Assembly: GCF_037893015.1 (NCBI RefSeq)
Contig: NC_133658.1
Coordinates: 882,687,038-882,751,037 of the forward strand
Reading direction: 5' to 3'
Origin: Macrotis lagotis
Taxonomy: Eukaryota > Chordata > Mammalia > Peramelemorphia > Peramelidae
Length of the DNA stretch: 64,000 bases
A program made the position numbers and the translations under genes. Shown here in pieces: positions 11,031 through 21,959 of the stretch. The notes under the pieces were generated by a model that saw only the letters and a program-made list of their open reading frames with translations, did no database searches and was not told the DNA's origin. How positions within the stretch are numbered: the first letter of the stretch is position 1; every line of letters starts with the position of its first letter.

Positions 11031-11500
11031 GGGGAGGATTGTAAGGGATGCTTTCAAAGTGGAGGGGGGCTTGAACTGAGTCTGATGGGAAATAAATTAC
11101 CCCCTCCCCGGATCCAGAGCTCCAAAGAAACAGACCTAAAGGTTTAGCTCGATCTTCTCCTTTGGTTCCCAAGGTATGCCAGACGGGGAGAATTGGGGGC
11201 GAGAGCTGAGGATGGCCTCTCCGAGCCAGTCACTGCCTGTTCAGCATCACCCTGCAGTCAGTCCCCTTGGGTCCAGGGGAGCTGGCCCTGGGCCTGGGAT
11301 TTTCTCTCCCCCCCCCCACTGCCTCCTCTCCCTTGATAAAGTGATTTGAACCTGTTTGAAGGTCAGACCCGCCCAAGGTTATCTCCATTTTCCTCTCGAT
11401 TCTGTAAAGTCGTGGCATTCACACTCTTGGTCTGAAGAGTGTTGCTTTTTATAGCCCTCCAGGATGACAAAGAGTGGCTGTTGGGGAAGTCCTCTGTGTT
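11031..11500. other. Repeat-free stretch, possible conserved non-coding sequence
   Basis: No repeat landmarks. The part around 11330-11430 (CTTGATAAAGTGATTTGAAC, AAGGTTATCTCCATTTTCC) has the mixed texture of conserved non-coding DNA. Evidence is weak. Confidence 0.25.
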
Positions 11501-11539
11501 TCCTGGGAATGGGAATGAAGCCGATCAGCCTGGGACTCC

Positions 11540-12010
11540 ATCATGCCAGCCCCACCCAGGGGCCAAAGGGGCAAGAGGAACAGCATGGCATCCGCCTAGG
11601 AGATGGGAGACTTACTCCCTGAGTGGCCTTGGGCAGATCTCCTTCCTGCTAAGGACTCAGTTGCCTTGGTTCTGAAAGGGGGAGGAAAATGCTTGTCTTC
11701 CCTTTCTCTCTCAAGCTAAAGAGATGGGGGTGGGCAGTGGGGAAAGGCATGCCAGTGGACGAGATCAGAGAATCATCCGATCGTAGAAGGAAAGCTGGAA
11801 GAGACCTTCCAAGCCACTCAGTCTCACCCATTTAGAGATAAAGAAACTCAAGCCCAGAGAGATTAAATTTATGTGTCTCCCTTTCGACTGTAAGCTCCAT
11901 GAGGACAGGGACTAGGTTTTGTGCTTCTTTTTATTGCCAGGGTTTAGCACAGCGCCTAATATGTAGGAATCTTTAATAAGTATTTGCTGACTTGATTCAA
12001 CTTACTCATG
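11540..12010. repeat. MIR-like, ancient SINE-like and L2-tail fragments
   Basis: Bases 11585-11665 are MIR-like (GGGAGACTTACTCCC, GGCCTTGGGCAGATCTCC). Bases 11760-11870 carry the ancient family (GAATCATCCGATCGTAGAAG, AGATAAAGAAACTCAAGCCC). Bases 11885-12000 are an L2 tail (TGTAAGCTCCATGAGGACAG, GTATTTGCTGACTTGATTC). Confidence 0.5.
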
Positions 12011-12036
12011 TTCATTCAACTTGGTAAGAGTCAGAG

Positions 12037-12198
12037 AAGGACGGCTAGGTGGTACAGGGGGTAGAGCATGGGCCCTGGAGTCAGGAGTATCTGAGTTCAA
12101 ATCTGACCTCAGACACTTAATAATTACCTAGCTGTGTGGCCTTGGGCAAGCCACTTAACCCTACTGCCTTGCAAAAAAAAAAAAAAACCCTAGAAAAA
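12037..12198 (+). mobile_element. WSINE1/SINE1_MD-like SINE with 11-bp target-site duplication
   Basis: AAGAGTCAGAG flanks the element at 12026-12036 and 12199-12209. Internal landmarks run GGCTAGGTGG, CCCTGGAGTCAGGAGTATCT, AATAATTACCTAGCTGTGTG, GGCAAGCCACTTAACC, TGCCTTGC and an A tail with a CCCTAG interruption. Confidence 0.95.
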
Positions 12199-12529
12199 AA
12201 GAGTCAGAGGAGAGGTTTCCTGCCTGTTCTTCTTGCCTCCAACTCCAACCCTCCCTACCCTTCCATTAGAGGACTGACCATTGACCACCCTGGCCTTTTG
12301 TCTGTTCTTTCTGGACCCTCCAACCTGAGGCTGTCATCATGAGGATGGGAAGAGTTGGTATGAGAGAGAGAACCTAGGAGGACTGAAGAGAAGGAAGAAG
12401 AAAGAGTAGATTCAGTAATGGTAAAAGAGAACCAAAGATTTATTAGCAAGTAAAATTGCAGTGGAGTATGAGGTTGCCAGATGGAAGCTGGCTCCTAGGG
12501 GCTAATCTAGATGAAGCCTGGGACCTGCT

Positions 12530-12790
12530 CACTCTCTCTGTCTCTGCCTCTGTCTCTTTTTCTCTCTGTGTCTATCCATCTCTCTATCTTTCTGTTTCTG
12601 TCTCTCTATCTCTGCCTATGTCTTTGTCTATGTCTCTCTGTGTCTATCTCTGTCTTTGTCTTTGTCTATCCCTGTCTCTCTGTCCCTCTGTCTTGATCTC
12701 TCTCAGTCTCTGTCTCTCTGTATGTCTCTATTTCCCTATGTCTCTCTGTCTCTATCTCTATCTTTGTCTCTCCTCGTCCCCCCCTGCCCT
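12530..12790. repeat. Degenerate (TCTCTG)n pyrimidine-rich array
   Basis: About 260 bp of TCTCTG, TGTCTA and TCTTTG units. Apparent frames rich in Ser/Leu across it are compositional artefacts. Confidence 0.9.
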
Positions 12791-13880
12791 ACTCCCAACA
12801 CCTCTGGTGTCCTTGGGGAGCAAAGAGAACAGAGTAAAAGCTGCCTCTCTCCTGGCCAGGTCCCTCACCCTGCCCCACCCAGCTCCCTCAGCTCCTTCAG
12901 CCTGCCAGTACTGCATATCCAGTGAGGATAAGTGTCCTTAGATTCCCTTGTACTTTGGTGTGTATTTTCTCCTTTTTCTTTTTGCTTTCCTTTTTTTTTT
13001 TGAAATTTGCTTCTTATCAAAGATGATAACATTTAGCCATAATAAAGCACAGGTCCCCTTTCTAACAGCCAATTGCCCCCACACCCTGATATAATGATAT
13101 GGAGAAGGCACACGAACAGCCTAGGAGGCCTGCGTCACTCATGAGCACTTACCTCTGGCTCACTATTAACCTCTTAAGACCCCTAAACATTCTTCAGAAC
13201 TTCCAGACAAGGGCCAGGCTGAGATAGTCCAGTCCCCCCGGGGCCCCTCTGCAAGTTTGAGGGGGTCAACACGTCTCCACTTTCCTGAATTGCTTTACAA
13301 GAAGGTCTCATCACTTCCAACCTCTTTGCTTGGCAAGGATGGATGGTTCAGGGCCTCCTGCCACTTGCCCACATCATCTACCTGTCTGTCCACCTGTTTA
13401 CACCCTGTCCAAGCTATAGAAACTAGCCAAATTCTATTTGGCCTCTCTGCCACTGTGGCAAGAGAGTCAGCTCAAGAGTCAGCCTTCTAGAAACCATCGG
13501 CCTATCCCCTAGCCCCCCAGGTCCCTCCCAGCAGCATCCTGCCTTCTCTCCCAAAGGCTTCAGGACAAGAAAGTGGGAGCCAGGGAGCCAACCAGAGTAA
13601 AAATTCAAGCCCAGAAGAGAGAGAAGTGCCCCACTTCCCCCTCGCCACCCCCACTCCCCTGATCCAGCGACCTTTGTCTTTCTGTAATATGCCTTTTCAG
13701 GTACGGTATGTACCTGGGCAGAGGGAGCAGCTGGGGCATGGAGCATGGGCAAGGCCAGCACCAGGCGGGTGCTTCCCCCAGAATGAGGACATTGGGACAG
13801 AGAAGGGGGGGAGGGTCTCCTTTGACTCCAGGTGGTGAGGTAGAGACAAAGGGCTAATCTGGTATGTAATTGGGTCAGAT
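12791..13880. other. Single-copy sequence, nothing recognised
   Basis: No transposon landmarks apart from a T run at 12990-13000. Frames of 60-112 codons overlap on both strands without domain content. Confidence 0.45.
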
Positions 13881-13889
13881 TTTCATATG

Positions 13890-14140
13890 AAAATGTCTCA
13901 CCAAATCATAGGATTTAGAGTTAAAAGAGACTAGAAAAAATCGGCTTAACCCCTTATTTTTACAAAGGTAGAAACCGAGGCTCAAAGGAAATTGGGGAAA
14001 TTGCCTAAGTTCCTTGAAAAAAGCAGGACTAGAGAGAAAGGTGATCATTCCAGTGTACTATCAACCCAAGGTCATACAAGTGGGAAATGATAGAGCCAGG
14101 ATTCAAACACAGGTCCACTGATAACAATTCTCCTATATTA
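13890..14140. repeat. Ancient SINE-like fragments
   Basis: AAATCATAGGATTTAGAGTT, GGTAGAAACCGAGGCTCAAA, AAGGTCATACAAG and AGGATTCAAACACAGG mark one or two diverged copies. Confidence 0.5.
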
Positions 14141-14149
14141 TGCTGCTTG

Positions 14150-14400
14150 CTGATTGATTGGATTCTGCATTCAATGCTCGGCTGTGCATGGTTGCATTGG
14201 GCTAGGGTGGTTTGAGCTAACAGAATACACTTTTAGGTTTAAAACCACATTATAAACACTTTCTCCATCACTTTCTTAAGTCTAGACAATCAACAAAACC
14301 AAAAATCAAGCCTTAATTTGAAGCATTTGCTGATTTCTGAGGTGGAAATGCTCACATTGAAAAATTTAATAATTGATTCTTGTTGTGAGAGCTAACTCTA
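14150..14400 (+). repeat. Unclassified interspersed element, second copy at 39.4 kb
   Basis: CACTTTCTTAAGTCTAGACA, AATCAACAAAACC, GAAGCATTTGCTGATTTCTG, AGGTGGAAATGCTCACATTG and ATTTAATAATTG align in the same order with bases 39380-39620 (CTTTCTTAAGTCTAGAAAAT, GTAGCTTTTGCTC, AAGGTGGAAATACACTG, AAAATTTGACAATT). This is at least a two-copy old interspersed repeat, probably a DNA-transposon remnant, not named. Confidence 0.55.
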
Positions 14401-14519
14401 GTGCAGCCTTGCTTTCAGTCCATCCATCTGTCTGTCCATCCTGCTCACCCAAGTCTATGTATGGGTAGGGGTTGTTTCTCTGCCAGTCCTTCACCCCACT
14501 GAGTTGGGGGGGGGTGTTC

Positions 14520-14995
14520 TGGACAAAAAGTATAAGTCTGACCATATCATCTCCCCTCAAGAAATTCCAGTGACTCCCTGTTACTATGGGATCAAATCTT
14601 TATTTGGCTTTTAAAAGCCTTCACAAGCCAGTGTCTTTCTATCTTTTTAGTCTTCTTACATTTTACTCTTCAAATACCCAACTATACTGACCTTCTTGAG
14701 GTCACAAGACACCCTATCTCCAGACTTTTTCACCGACTGTTCCCCCATTCCTGGAATGTTCTCCCTCCATCTTTACTTTCTGGCTTCTCTGGTTGTCTTC
14801 AAGACTCAGCTCAAATCCCACTTTCCACCAGCAGCTTTTCCCATTCCTTTTCTGCCAACTTTCTGGGTCTCTCTGCCAATTACACAGTATTTTATATGTA
14901 CATAATTGTCTGTATGCAGTCTCCCCCAATTTGACAATATGTTTTTGTACCCCAAGGGTTTGACACTTAATAAATTCTTATTGGCTAGTTGATTG
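14520..14995 (+). mobile_element. L2 LINE 3' end
   Basis: Landmarks of the L2 3' terminal region in order: GACCATATCATCTCCCCTCA, CCAGTGACTCCCTGTTACTA, AAAGCCTTCACAAGCC, CACCGACTG, CCCATTCCTGGAATGTTCTC, CAAGACTCAGCTCAAATCCC, CAGCAGCTTTTCCCATTCC, ACTTAATAAATTCTTATTGG. No intact coding sequence remains. Confidence 0.7.
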
Positions 14996-14999
14996 ACTG

Positions 15000-15860
15000 A
15001 GTTATCCTTTTATAACTGCCTCTATCTCATGTTTGGTTAAGAATATATCTCCTGGTCATAGTTGTGAGATATTCTAATATTTTATAGTGGTCTTTAATAT
15101 CAAGGATACATATTCATTTAGAATGTATTATGGAGGTGGCTAGGTGGCACAGTGGATAGAGCACCGGCCCTGGAGTCAGGAGTACCTGGGTTCAAATCCG
15201 GTCTCAGACACTTAATAATTACCTAGCTGTGTGGCCTTGGGCAAGCCACTTAACCCCATTTGCCTTGCAAAAACCTAAAAAAAAAAAAAGATTGTATTAT
15301 GGAATATGGTGTAATATGTTAGTCTAAACTTAATTTCTGCCAGTCTATTTTCAAGTTTTACTAGTAGCTTAAAAAAATCAAATAAGATGGTTTTTTTTTC
15401 CTAGGTAATTTATATTTTCCATTTTATCAAATACTGGGTTATTGAGTTCTGTAGTTTCTTGGTTGTCGCTGATATAGCCAATTCCATTGATTTGGTATTT
15501 AATCAATACCAGATTATTTTGATGACTGCTACTTAATAAAATAGTTTGAAGTCTGGAAGTGCTATTTCCCCTTTGTTCCTACTTCTTTTCATCATTCCTC
15601 CTTTTGTTTTTTCAAGTGAATTTTGTAATAATTTCATCAAGTTCTATAAAGTATTCCCTCAGGAATATAATTAGTATGACACTCAAAATATAAATTATTG
15701 TTGGTAGTAGTGTCATTTCTATTACATTTGTATAGCCTTGCCATGAGCACTGAATGTTCCTCTAGTTACTTAAGTTGCTTTTAATTTCTTTGAAGAGCAT
15801 TTTATAATTGAATTTTTTTCAGTTTTTGGTGTCCCAGATAATAAAAAAAAATTCCCCCAA
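15000..15860 (-). mobile_element. L1 ORF2 internal fragment, inverted, interrupted by a SINE
   Basis: AT-rich sequence reading as the complement of a central ORF2 region: TTGATGACTGCTACTTAATA, AGTTTGAAGTCTGGAAGTGC, CAAGTGAATTTTGTAATAAT, TAGCCTTGCCATGAGCA. It is broken by many stops and by the SINE at 15135-15292. It appears to be a separate insertion from the next L1 piece, because the order of ORF2 parts restarts there. Confidence 0.6.
15135..15292 (+). mobile_element. WSINE1/SINE1_MD-like SINE with 11-bp target-site duplication
   Basis: TGTATTATGGA occurs at 15124-15134 and 15293-15303. The copy is close to the other young-looking copies (CCCTGGAGTCAGGAGTACCT, AATAATTACCTAGCTGTGTG). It lies inside the inverted L1 fragment and so postdates it. 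Confidence 0.95.
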
Positions 15861-15869
15861 GACTGTTTT

Positions 15870-16980
15870 TTAAAATTTTTTTTCTCAAATATATGAAAAA
15901 ATGATTTTAACATTCTTTTAAAAATAATTTGGGAACTTGTAATTCTCTTTCTCCCTTCCCTCCCTTTCCTTGATTGCATGTGCAATCATTCTAAACGTTT
16001 CTATATTGGCCATGTTGCAAAAGAGAACAGGGGCAGCTAGGTGGCACAGTAGATAGAATCTGAGAATGGAGTCAGGAAAACTCATCTTCCTTGAGTTCAA
16101 ATCTTGCCTCAGATACTTACTAGCTGTGTGACCCTGGGCAAGTCACTTCACCCTGTTTGATCAATTTTCTTATCTAAAAAAATGAATTGGAGAAGGAAAT
16201 AGGAAAGCACTCCAGTTTCTGAGCCAAGAAAACACTGAAAGGAGTCACAGTCAGACATGACTGAAACCAACATAAAGAGAACACAGACCAGAAAAAAAAA
16301 ACCAAGAAAAATAGTTTTTAAAAGTATGCTTCAATCTATATTGGGACTTTATCAGTTTTTTCTCTGGAGGTAGGTAGCATTTTCCATCTTAAGTCCTTAG
16401 AATTATCTTATATCATTATTTGCTAAGAATAGTTATTTATTATTCATTGTGCAGTATTATTCCTACTATAAATATTGTCTTCCTACTTCACTTTATTATC
16501 GGTTCATAAGAGTCTTCTCAGATTTTTCTGAAACCATACTTTTATAATTTATTATACCACAATAGTACTCCATCACAATCCTACACTATAATTTATTCAG
16601 CCATTCTCCAATCAAAGAACATCCTTTCAATTTCCATTTCTTTACCACCACAAACAGAGCTGCCTTAAATATTTTTGTATGATTCCCACATATTTTATGA
16701 ATTTTGAGGTCAGTTGGAATGGGATTTACTTTACTATTATTACTTTTTATGGATTTTTTTATCACTGTATAAAAATTCTGTTGATTTTTGAGGGTTTATT
16801 TTGTGCCTGAAATTTTGCTGAAGATATTTATTATCTCAGTAACTTTGCTTATTTCCTAGAATTTTCCAAGTAAAACATCATATCATCAACAATCAGGTAT
16901 AATCTTAACTCCTTTTTACCTATCTTTATGCCTTTGATTTCTTTCTCATATCTGACTACTGTTGCTAGCATGCCTATTAT
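15870..16980 (-). mobile_element. L1 3' end and ORF2 parts, inverted, interrupted by a MAR1-like SINE
   Basis: Bases 15870-16029 and 16284-16720 together form the reverse complement of the L1 3' UTR and ORF2 C-terminal region (GTATGCTTCAATCTATATTG, GCATTTTCCATCTTAAGTCC, AGCCATTCTCCAATCAAAGA). Bases 16730-16980 continue with a more internal ORF2 portion (TTTCCAAGTAAAACATCATA), implying an internal deletion. Confidence 0.7.
16030..16273 (+). mobile_element. MAR1-like SINE with 10-bp target-site duplication, nested in L1
   Basis: AAAGAGAACA flanks the element at 16020-16029 and 16274-16283. Full MAR1 landmarks are present: GGGGCAGCTAGGTGGCACAG, TGAGTTCAAATCTTGCCTCAG, TAGCTGTGTGACCCTGGGCA, GAGAAGGAAATAGGAAAGCA, GCCAAGAAAACACTG, AGTCAGACATGACTGAAACC. 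Confidence 0.9.
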
Positions 16981-16989
16981 CTGAATAAC

Positions 16990-17365
16990 TTAGAACTCAG
17001 AATGTCAGAGCAGCAAGGGGACTTAGAATATTGAATGTTAAAGCTGAGAAGAGTCCTTAGAACATAGAGTGTCAGAGCTGGGAGGATCTTAGAACATAGA
17101 AGGTCAGAACTGGGAAGGTCCTTAGAACATAGAACATCAGAGCTGGGAGGGTCCTTAGAACCCAGGATGTCAGAGCTGGGAGGTCCTTAGAATGCAGGAT
17201 GTGAGAGTTGGGAGGACTCTTAGAACACAAGATGTCAGAGCTGGGAGGTCCTGAGAATGCAGGATGTGAGAGCTGGGAGGGTCCTTAGAACACAGGATGT
17301 CAGAACTGGGAGGACCCTTAGAACAGAAAATGTCAGAGCTAGGAAGGCTCTTAGAAGCTTCTTTG
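16990..17365 (+). repeat. Tandem array of 30-33 bp units (SINE-head minisatellite), locus 1
   Basis: About eleven units with consensus close to CCTTAGAACATAGAATGTCA plus GAGCTGGGAGGGT. Lengths vary by one to three bases. The array abuts an L1 3' end downstream. Frames across it give repeating Leu/Thr/Ser peptides that are array artefacts. Confidence 0.9.
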
Positions 17366-17404
17366 CCCCACATCTTGTTTCTTTGCCCAAGCTCCTTGGG
17401 AAGA

Positions 17405-17875
17405 GTCCATTTGAACTGGAAAGGCTTGCATGAACTGATGGTGAGTGAAATGAATAGAATCCAGAGAACATTGTATGCATTAACAGCCACATTGTGAGAT
17501 GGATCAACTATGATGGACGCACTCCTCTCAACAGTTCAGTGATCAAGGACAATCCTGAGAGACCTGTTATGGAAAATGGCATCTACATCCAGAGAAAAAA
17601 CTAGAAAGTCTGAATGCAGACCAAAGTATACTATGTTCACTTTTTAAAGTTTCTTTTATATTTTTCCTTTCTTTCCTCATGATTTCTTTCCCTTTATTTC
17701 TAAGTCTTCTTTTACAACATGGCTAATATGAAAATATGTTAAATATGATTGTACATATTCAACCTATATCATATTGCTGGCTGCCTTGCCATGGGGAAGG
17801 GGATAGAAAAATATGGAACTCATAAATTTACAAAAAGATGAATGTCAGAAATTATCTTTGCATGAAATTGGGGGG
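17405..17875 (+). mobile_element. L1 3' end, 5'-truncated
   Basis: GGCTTGCATGAACTGATGGT, GAGTGAAATGAATAGAATCC and ATCAAGGACAATCCTGAGAG correspond to the end of ORF2 and the 3' UTR of the copy at 40.4 kb. The 3' part ends ATCTTTGCATGAAATTGGGG. Confidence 0.8.
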
Positions 17876-17879
17876 AAAA

Positions 17880-18780
17880 GGAGTCAGATTAGAAAGAAGG
17901 GAGATCAGTTCAGTGGGCAGAGTAGTATCAGAAATCATGGGAATTCCCTTGGGGTCAGAGTCCTCCTCCTAGATGAATAGTGTTAAGTACTGTAGGCATA
18001 GTCCAGAACAGGGTCTTGGTATATGATGCTTCCTGACCAGGGATTTCCTTGTCATTCTGAAAACTGCTGCTGTCTGTCCAGGTTCTTGGGCTGGCTGGTC
18101 ATCATCCCTGCCCAGTGCCTTGCTCAAAGCCTGCTCCATCACAGACATACACTTGGCCTCAGCCCACACCCATTTACATGCCAGCCAGGCAGCTTTGCCC
18201 TATGAATTGGGCAACTCCTCCCTTGGACTTTCCTTTCCTTTCTTCTTCCTGCTGTTGCTGTGGTGAAGGTGGAGGGTCAGGGCCTTAAAGGCCAGCCAGC
18301 CAACCAGGTACCTGAAACCAGGCAGCCCCAAGAGGCAGGGAAGTGGGCATGGCCCTCTGCCCAGACTGGGCCACTTAGCCTGCCTTCGTTTGGGGTAGGG
18401 GAGGTGGGGCTGCCGACTCCACCCTGCCTGCACTCAGCCCTGGCCCATCTGCAGAAAATGTGCACAGGTGGGATCTGTAAGGCTAGGAATCAGAGGTTGT
18501 TGATTGTGGACAAATGGAAGGTCCAGCCCTGTCCCTTTCCATAAAACTTTCATTTCTCCCTTTTCTCCCATCCTGGAGTCCCACTGATAACAGTGTTTAA
18601 TAAGTAAATACATATTTAAGTGAGAACTCTTATTTCCGGGAGGCCTCAGAAATAACCCCCAAATCCTTTTGGTGGTTACTATTTCAGATTTAATAATGGG
18701 TTTGATATGGGGACTCTGAAAATCTCAAAATACTTAACCACCCAACCCCCTTGCCCTGTGGCCTCCTTACTTGACAGATG
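17880..18780. other. Single-copy sequence, nothing recognised
   Basis: GC-moderate with overlapping non-domain frames on both strands. No repeat landmark was seen. Confidence 0.45.
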
Positions 18781-18789
18781 GATTATAAA

Positions 18790-18930
18790 ATAATTGATTA
18801 AGAGTTGGAAGGGATCCACAAGGTCACTTATTTTATAGATGAGGAAACAGATCCACATTGGGCATATGACTTGCCCAAGGTCACCCAGGCAGCTCCTGAT
18901 ATGAATCGAGACCCTCTGACTCTGGATCTA
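18790..18930. repeat. Ancient SINE-like fragment
   Basis: AAGAGTTGGAAGGGATCCAC, TTATAGATGAGGAAACAGAT, TGACTTGCCCAAGGTCACCC. Confidence 0.55.
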
Positions 18931-19375
18931 GCTATTCTTCCCTTATATAAATCCCTGGAGGTATTGGGGAAGTAGAGGCACAGAATGGAGCCCCAGAGAC
19001 TGGGCTCCCAGCCTCTACCCTGCTCAAGGTCTCATGGTGGTTCCACCTAGAGACTATTCTCCGCTCCCAAGGGCCTAACTAGCGTCAGAGGAATTTGGGC
19101 AGCAAGAAAAACAAAACAAAACAAAACCAAGCCTAATGTTTCTCATTTTTGTCCTGAACAATGCTGTTTCTAGGTTGATTGTTAAGCAAATACTCCAGGG
19201 GGTGGAATTGTTGAACTGCCTGTTGAGACTCAGGCAGGTAAGAGTCCCCTTTTCATGACTATCCACATCCAGGGGTAGAGCCCTGGAGGCTTAATGGTAT
19301 GCATACATGTGTATGGGGGGGGGGGCTTGTTTCCTCCCCCTCCTCAAGGGCAGCTACCGGTGCTCCCACGTTTAA
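18931..19375. other. Single-copy sequence, nothing recognised
   Basis: No element seen apart from a short AAAAC repeat at 19107-19125 and a G run at 19315-19325. Confidence 0.4.
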
Positions 19376-19570
19376 GTGAAAGTCAAACAGATGAGAGAGA
19401 CAAAAACAGAGAAAAAAAGTCAGAAGCAGAGACAGTAACAGAGAGTCAAATACATAGAGACAGAAAAACAGAAAGACAGAGGGAGTCAAACAGATACAGA
19501 GACAGAATCCATCAGAGAGAGACACACACACACAGAGATGGAAACACAGGGAGAGACCAAGAAAGAGTAT
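19376..19570. repeat. Degenerate GAGACAGA purine-rich array
   Basis: Repeated CAGA, GAGA and GAGACAC units over about 195 bp. Confidence 0.75.
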
Positions 19571-19849
19571 TTCTTATATTGTGACAGATTCAATGCTATA
19601 TGACAATACAAACAAGAGTGATGGCCCCTGTCCTCACAGGGCATCCATTCTCCTGAGGGGAAGACCATCTGTAAAGGGGGACTACAGTGGGTCCCCATGC
19701 AATGGCATGGTGATGATATTTTGGAAGGTTGTGTGGAGGCCTTGTCCCAGGGGCAAACTAAGGCAACAATCTCACCAGAGCTAGGAGAACCTGGAGTAGA
19801 GTCCAGGGAGAAGGGTCAGAGAATTGCATCATCCTGAGGAGAATATGAT
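19571..19849. other. Short old repeat fragment, otherwise single-copy
   Basis: GGCCCCTGTCCTCACAGGGC and CATTCTCCTGAGGGGAAGAC resemble the dispersed CCCTGCCCTCAAGGAGCT repeat. Nothing else was recognised. Confidence 0.35.
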
Positions 19850-20100
19850 GATGAGACTTAGTGATGACTGACTTGGAGTTAGAGGTCCTGTGTTCAAATT
19901 GAGTTTCTGATGCTTACTAACTTTGTGGCCTTGGGCAAGACAGTCAACCTCTGGGCCTCAGTTTCTTCATCTATAAAATGTGGAGGTTTGGATAGGATGG
20001 TCTCTGACCTCTGACCTGAACATCAGTCAGTCCAGATTGCTCATTTTTCCAGATGGAGAAACTGAGGCCCAGAGAGGAAGAGGGACTTGACAACTCAGGA
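19850..20100 (+). mobile_element. THER/MIR-like SINE followed by ancient fragment
   Basis: GACTTGGAGTTAGAGGTCCT, GTGTTCAAATTGAG, TTGTGGCCTTGGGCAAGACA and CTCAGTTTCTTCATCTATAA form a near-complete SINE of MIR/THER type. GATGGAGAAACTGAGGCCCA follows from the older family. Confidence 0.65.
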
Positions 20101-20126
20101 AAAAAAATCTAAAAGTCCATCATAAA

Positions 20127-20271
20127 TTTTTTTTTGCAAGGCAAATGGGGTTAAGTGGCTTGCCCAAGGCCACACAGCTAGGTAATTATTAAGTGTCTGA
20201 GACAGGATTTGAACCCAGGTACTCCTGACTCCAGGGCCGGTGCTTTATCCACTACGCCACCTAGCCGCCCT
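20127..20271 (-). mobile_element. WSINE1/SINE1_MD-like SINE with 9-bp target-site duplication
   Basis: CATCATAAA at 20118-20126 and 20272-20280. Well-preserved internal sequence: GGTTAAGTGGCTTGCCCAAG, AATTATTAAGTGTCTGAGAC, TGACTCCAGGGCCGGTGC, CACCTAGCCGCC. Confidence 0.93.
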
Positions 20272-20280
20272 CATCATAAA

Positions 20281-21279
20281 ATTTAAAAAAATTTTTAAGT
20301 CAATCATAAGATTCAGGCCTCAAGACCATCTAGTCCATCCCCCTTATTTTCCAGGGGAGGAAACTGAGGTTCAAAGAAGTACAGTGATTTAGGCTAGACA
20401 GCTAGCAAGCATCAGAACTGGGATTGGTGCCTGGGTTTTCTGACCTCCAACACAGGGGTCTTTCTTTTTCCAAACTCTGTCTCTTCCAAGAATTTTCCCC
20501 TGACAGAGTGTGTATGTAGAGGCTGGGGAACACAATGAAGAAGAGACCTGAAGCCTTCCTTCCTCAGGGGGCAGTGGGGCACATAAGGATAGCCTGCCCT
20601 GTGGGCTCTTCATTCAGTGGCAGGGAGCCCTTGGGCACTCAATCCCTTTGCCCTGGCTTTCTAAGCCAGGTACCAGGCCCAGGGGAGAGTTGGCCCATCT
20701 TGCTGGCAGGTGCTGCCCAAAGCAGCCCCCAATAGGCCAGAGCCCAGAGCCAATGCTGACTCAGAGATCACCATGCCAGCCCTTGGTGTCATCTGCCTTT
20801 TCCTAGAAAGTCTCCCCCCTGAGATGGGATGGGGCTGGACCTGGGATCTTGCTGGTGTAAGGGGGACCCCTACTCATGAATATTCACATCTGCTCTGCCT
20901 GGACTGGTCTTAGAGAGTGACCCTGAGGGGGCCTTTAGACATAGAATGACTTGCCCAAGGTCACATGGTCAGTATGTATCAGGGGCTGGACCTGAACCCT
21001 GATCTTGTTGAGTGCCTCTTAAACTCTTCCATTTTCTCTTCAAATAAGCATGACCTTGCAGAGCATACCTCCAAGAGGTCAGTCCATTCTGAGCCTCAGA
21101 CTGGCTTTCTCCCCAACAGGAGAGGGTATCCTTGGGCACATGTGCTTCACTGACTCCAGGGGTGTTCCCTCACCTTGGCCTTGGGAGCTGTCGATACAGG
21201 AAGGAAAAAGGTATCACCCTTGGTACGCAGCCTCAGTCCTCCAAGCTGAAGGGAAAGGAGGTCTTTTTTCCATTCAATT
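20281..21279. other. Old SINE fragments at both ends, otherwise single-copy
   Basis: Bases 20300-20410 (GATTCAGGCCTCAAGACCAT, GGAGGAAACTGAGGTTCAAA) and 20935-21010 (TGACTTGCCCAAGGTCACAT) are ancient SINE-like. No gene structure was seen in 20411-20934 or 21011-21279. Confidence 0.4.
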
Positions 21280-21360
21280 AGGGTTAGCATGAATAAATTA
21301 ATTTCTTAATGCTATTAACACATTAATCATTATTAATTAATAATCACCTCCTACTTGTAT
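21280..21360. promoter_or_regulatory. Homeobox-type TAAT cluster
   Basis: At least six TTAAT/ATTAA cores fall within about 70 bp (AATTAATTTC, ACACATTAATC, TTAATTAATAATC). This is compatible with a homeodomain-binding cluster, but an AT-rich accident is equally possible. Confidence 0.25.
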
Positions 21361-21559
21361 AGTAAGTGGAAGTGTGATATGTAGATAGAAAGTTGGCCTC
21401 ATTGGGAAGACCAGGGTCCAAGTCCTAATGATATGGACTGGCCCTGAGTGAATTAATTAACCTCATGGTATCTTGGTAACGTTTCAGAGCAAACCATTGA
21501 TCTGCACTGGTAGAGAGAGCTCCCTTAAATAAGGATGAAATCCAGGTCCAATCTTTCTT

Positions 21560-21958
21560 TTCTGAATATATGTAAGACTCAATAGTCCCTGCATCCAAAG
21601 AGCTTCCAATCGGACCTTGAGCAGTTTGGATTTGATCCTACAGGTGCTAGGGAGCCCCTGAAATTCCTTTAGTAGAGGAGCATCATCCTCAAATTTGTGC
21701 TTACAGAACTTTATTTGGCAGTTGGGTGGAGAATGGATTGGAGAGGAGAGATGGGGCACCCAGTTTGGAGACTATTGCAATAGATCAGAGGTGAGGTGAT
21801 GGTTTTGGAAGTGTAAAAGAGGTGAAGATATGAGGGATGTTATGAAGGCAGAATCCAAAAGACTTGGCAACTGATTCAATATCAGTTGGGGAGGGGAGAG
21901 TTGGGGAGGAGAGAAAAATCAAAGATGACTTTCCAGATTCCAGTTAGGGGTCTGAAGC
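21560..21958. repeat. Ancient mammalian interspersed repeat
   Basis: GGATTTGATCCTACAGGTGC, TAGGGAGCCCCTGAAATTCC, GGTGGAGAATGGATTGGAGA and GACTATTGCAATAGATCAGA match a widespread old mammalian repeat whose other portions are seen at 24.6-25.1 and 36.3-37.0 kb. I do not name the class. Confidence 0.5.
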
Positions 21959-21959
21959 T

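Noticed and set aside
17170..17507. Frames with repeating Leu-Thr-Ser-Cys peptides here and at 25.1-25.5, 28.6, 30.1 and 31.5 kb
   Set aside because: They are translations of the tandem array. A 33-bp unit keeps the frame open by being a multiple of three. There is no start context, splice or domain support, and the arrays differ in frame.
21280..21360. Replication-origin-like AT-rich cluster
   Set aside because: Mammalian origins have no such sequence signature; the stretch is noted only as a TAAT cluster.
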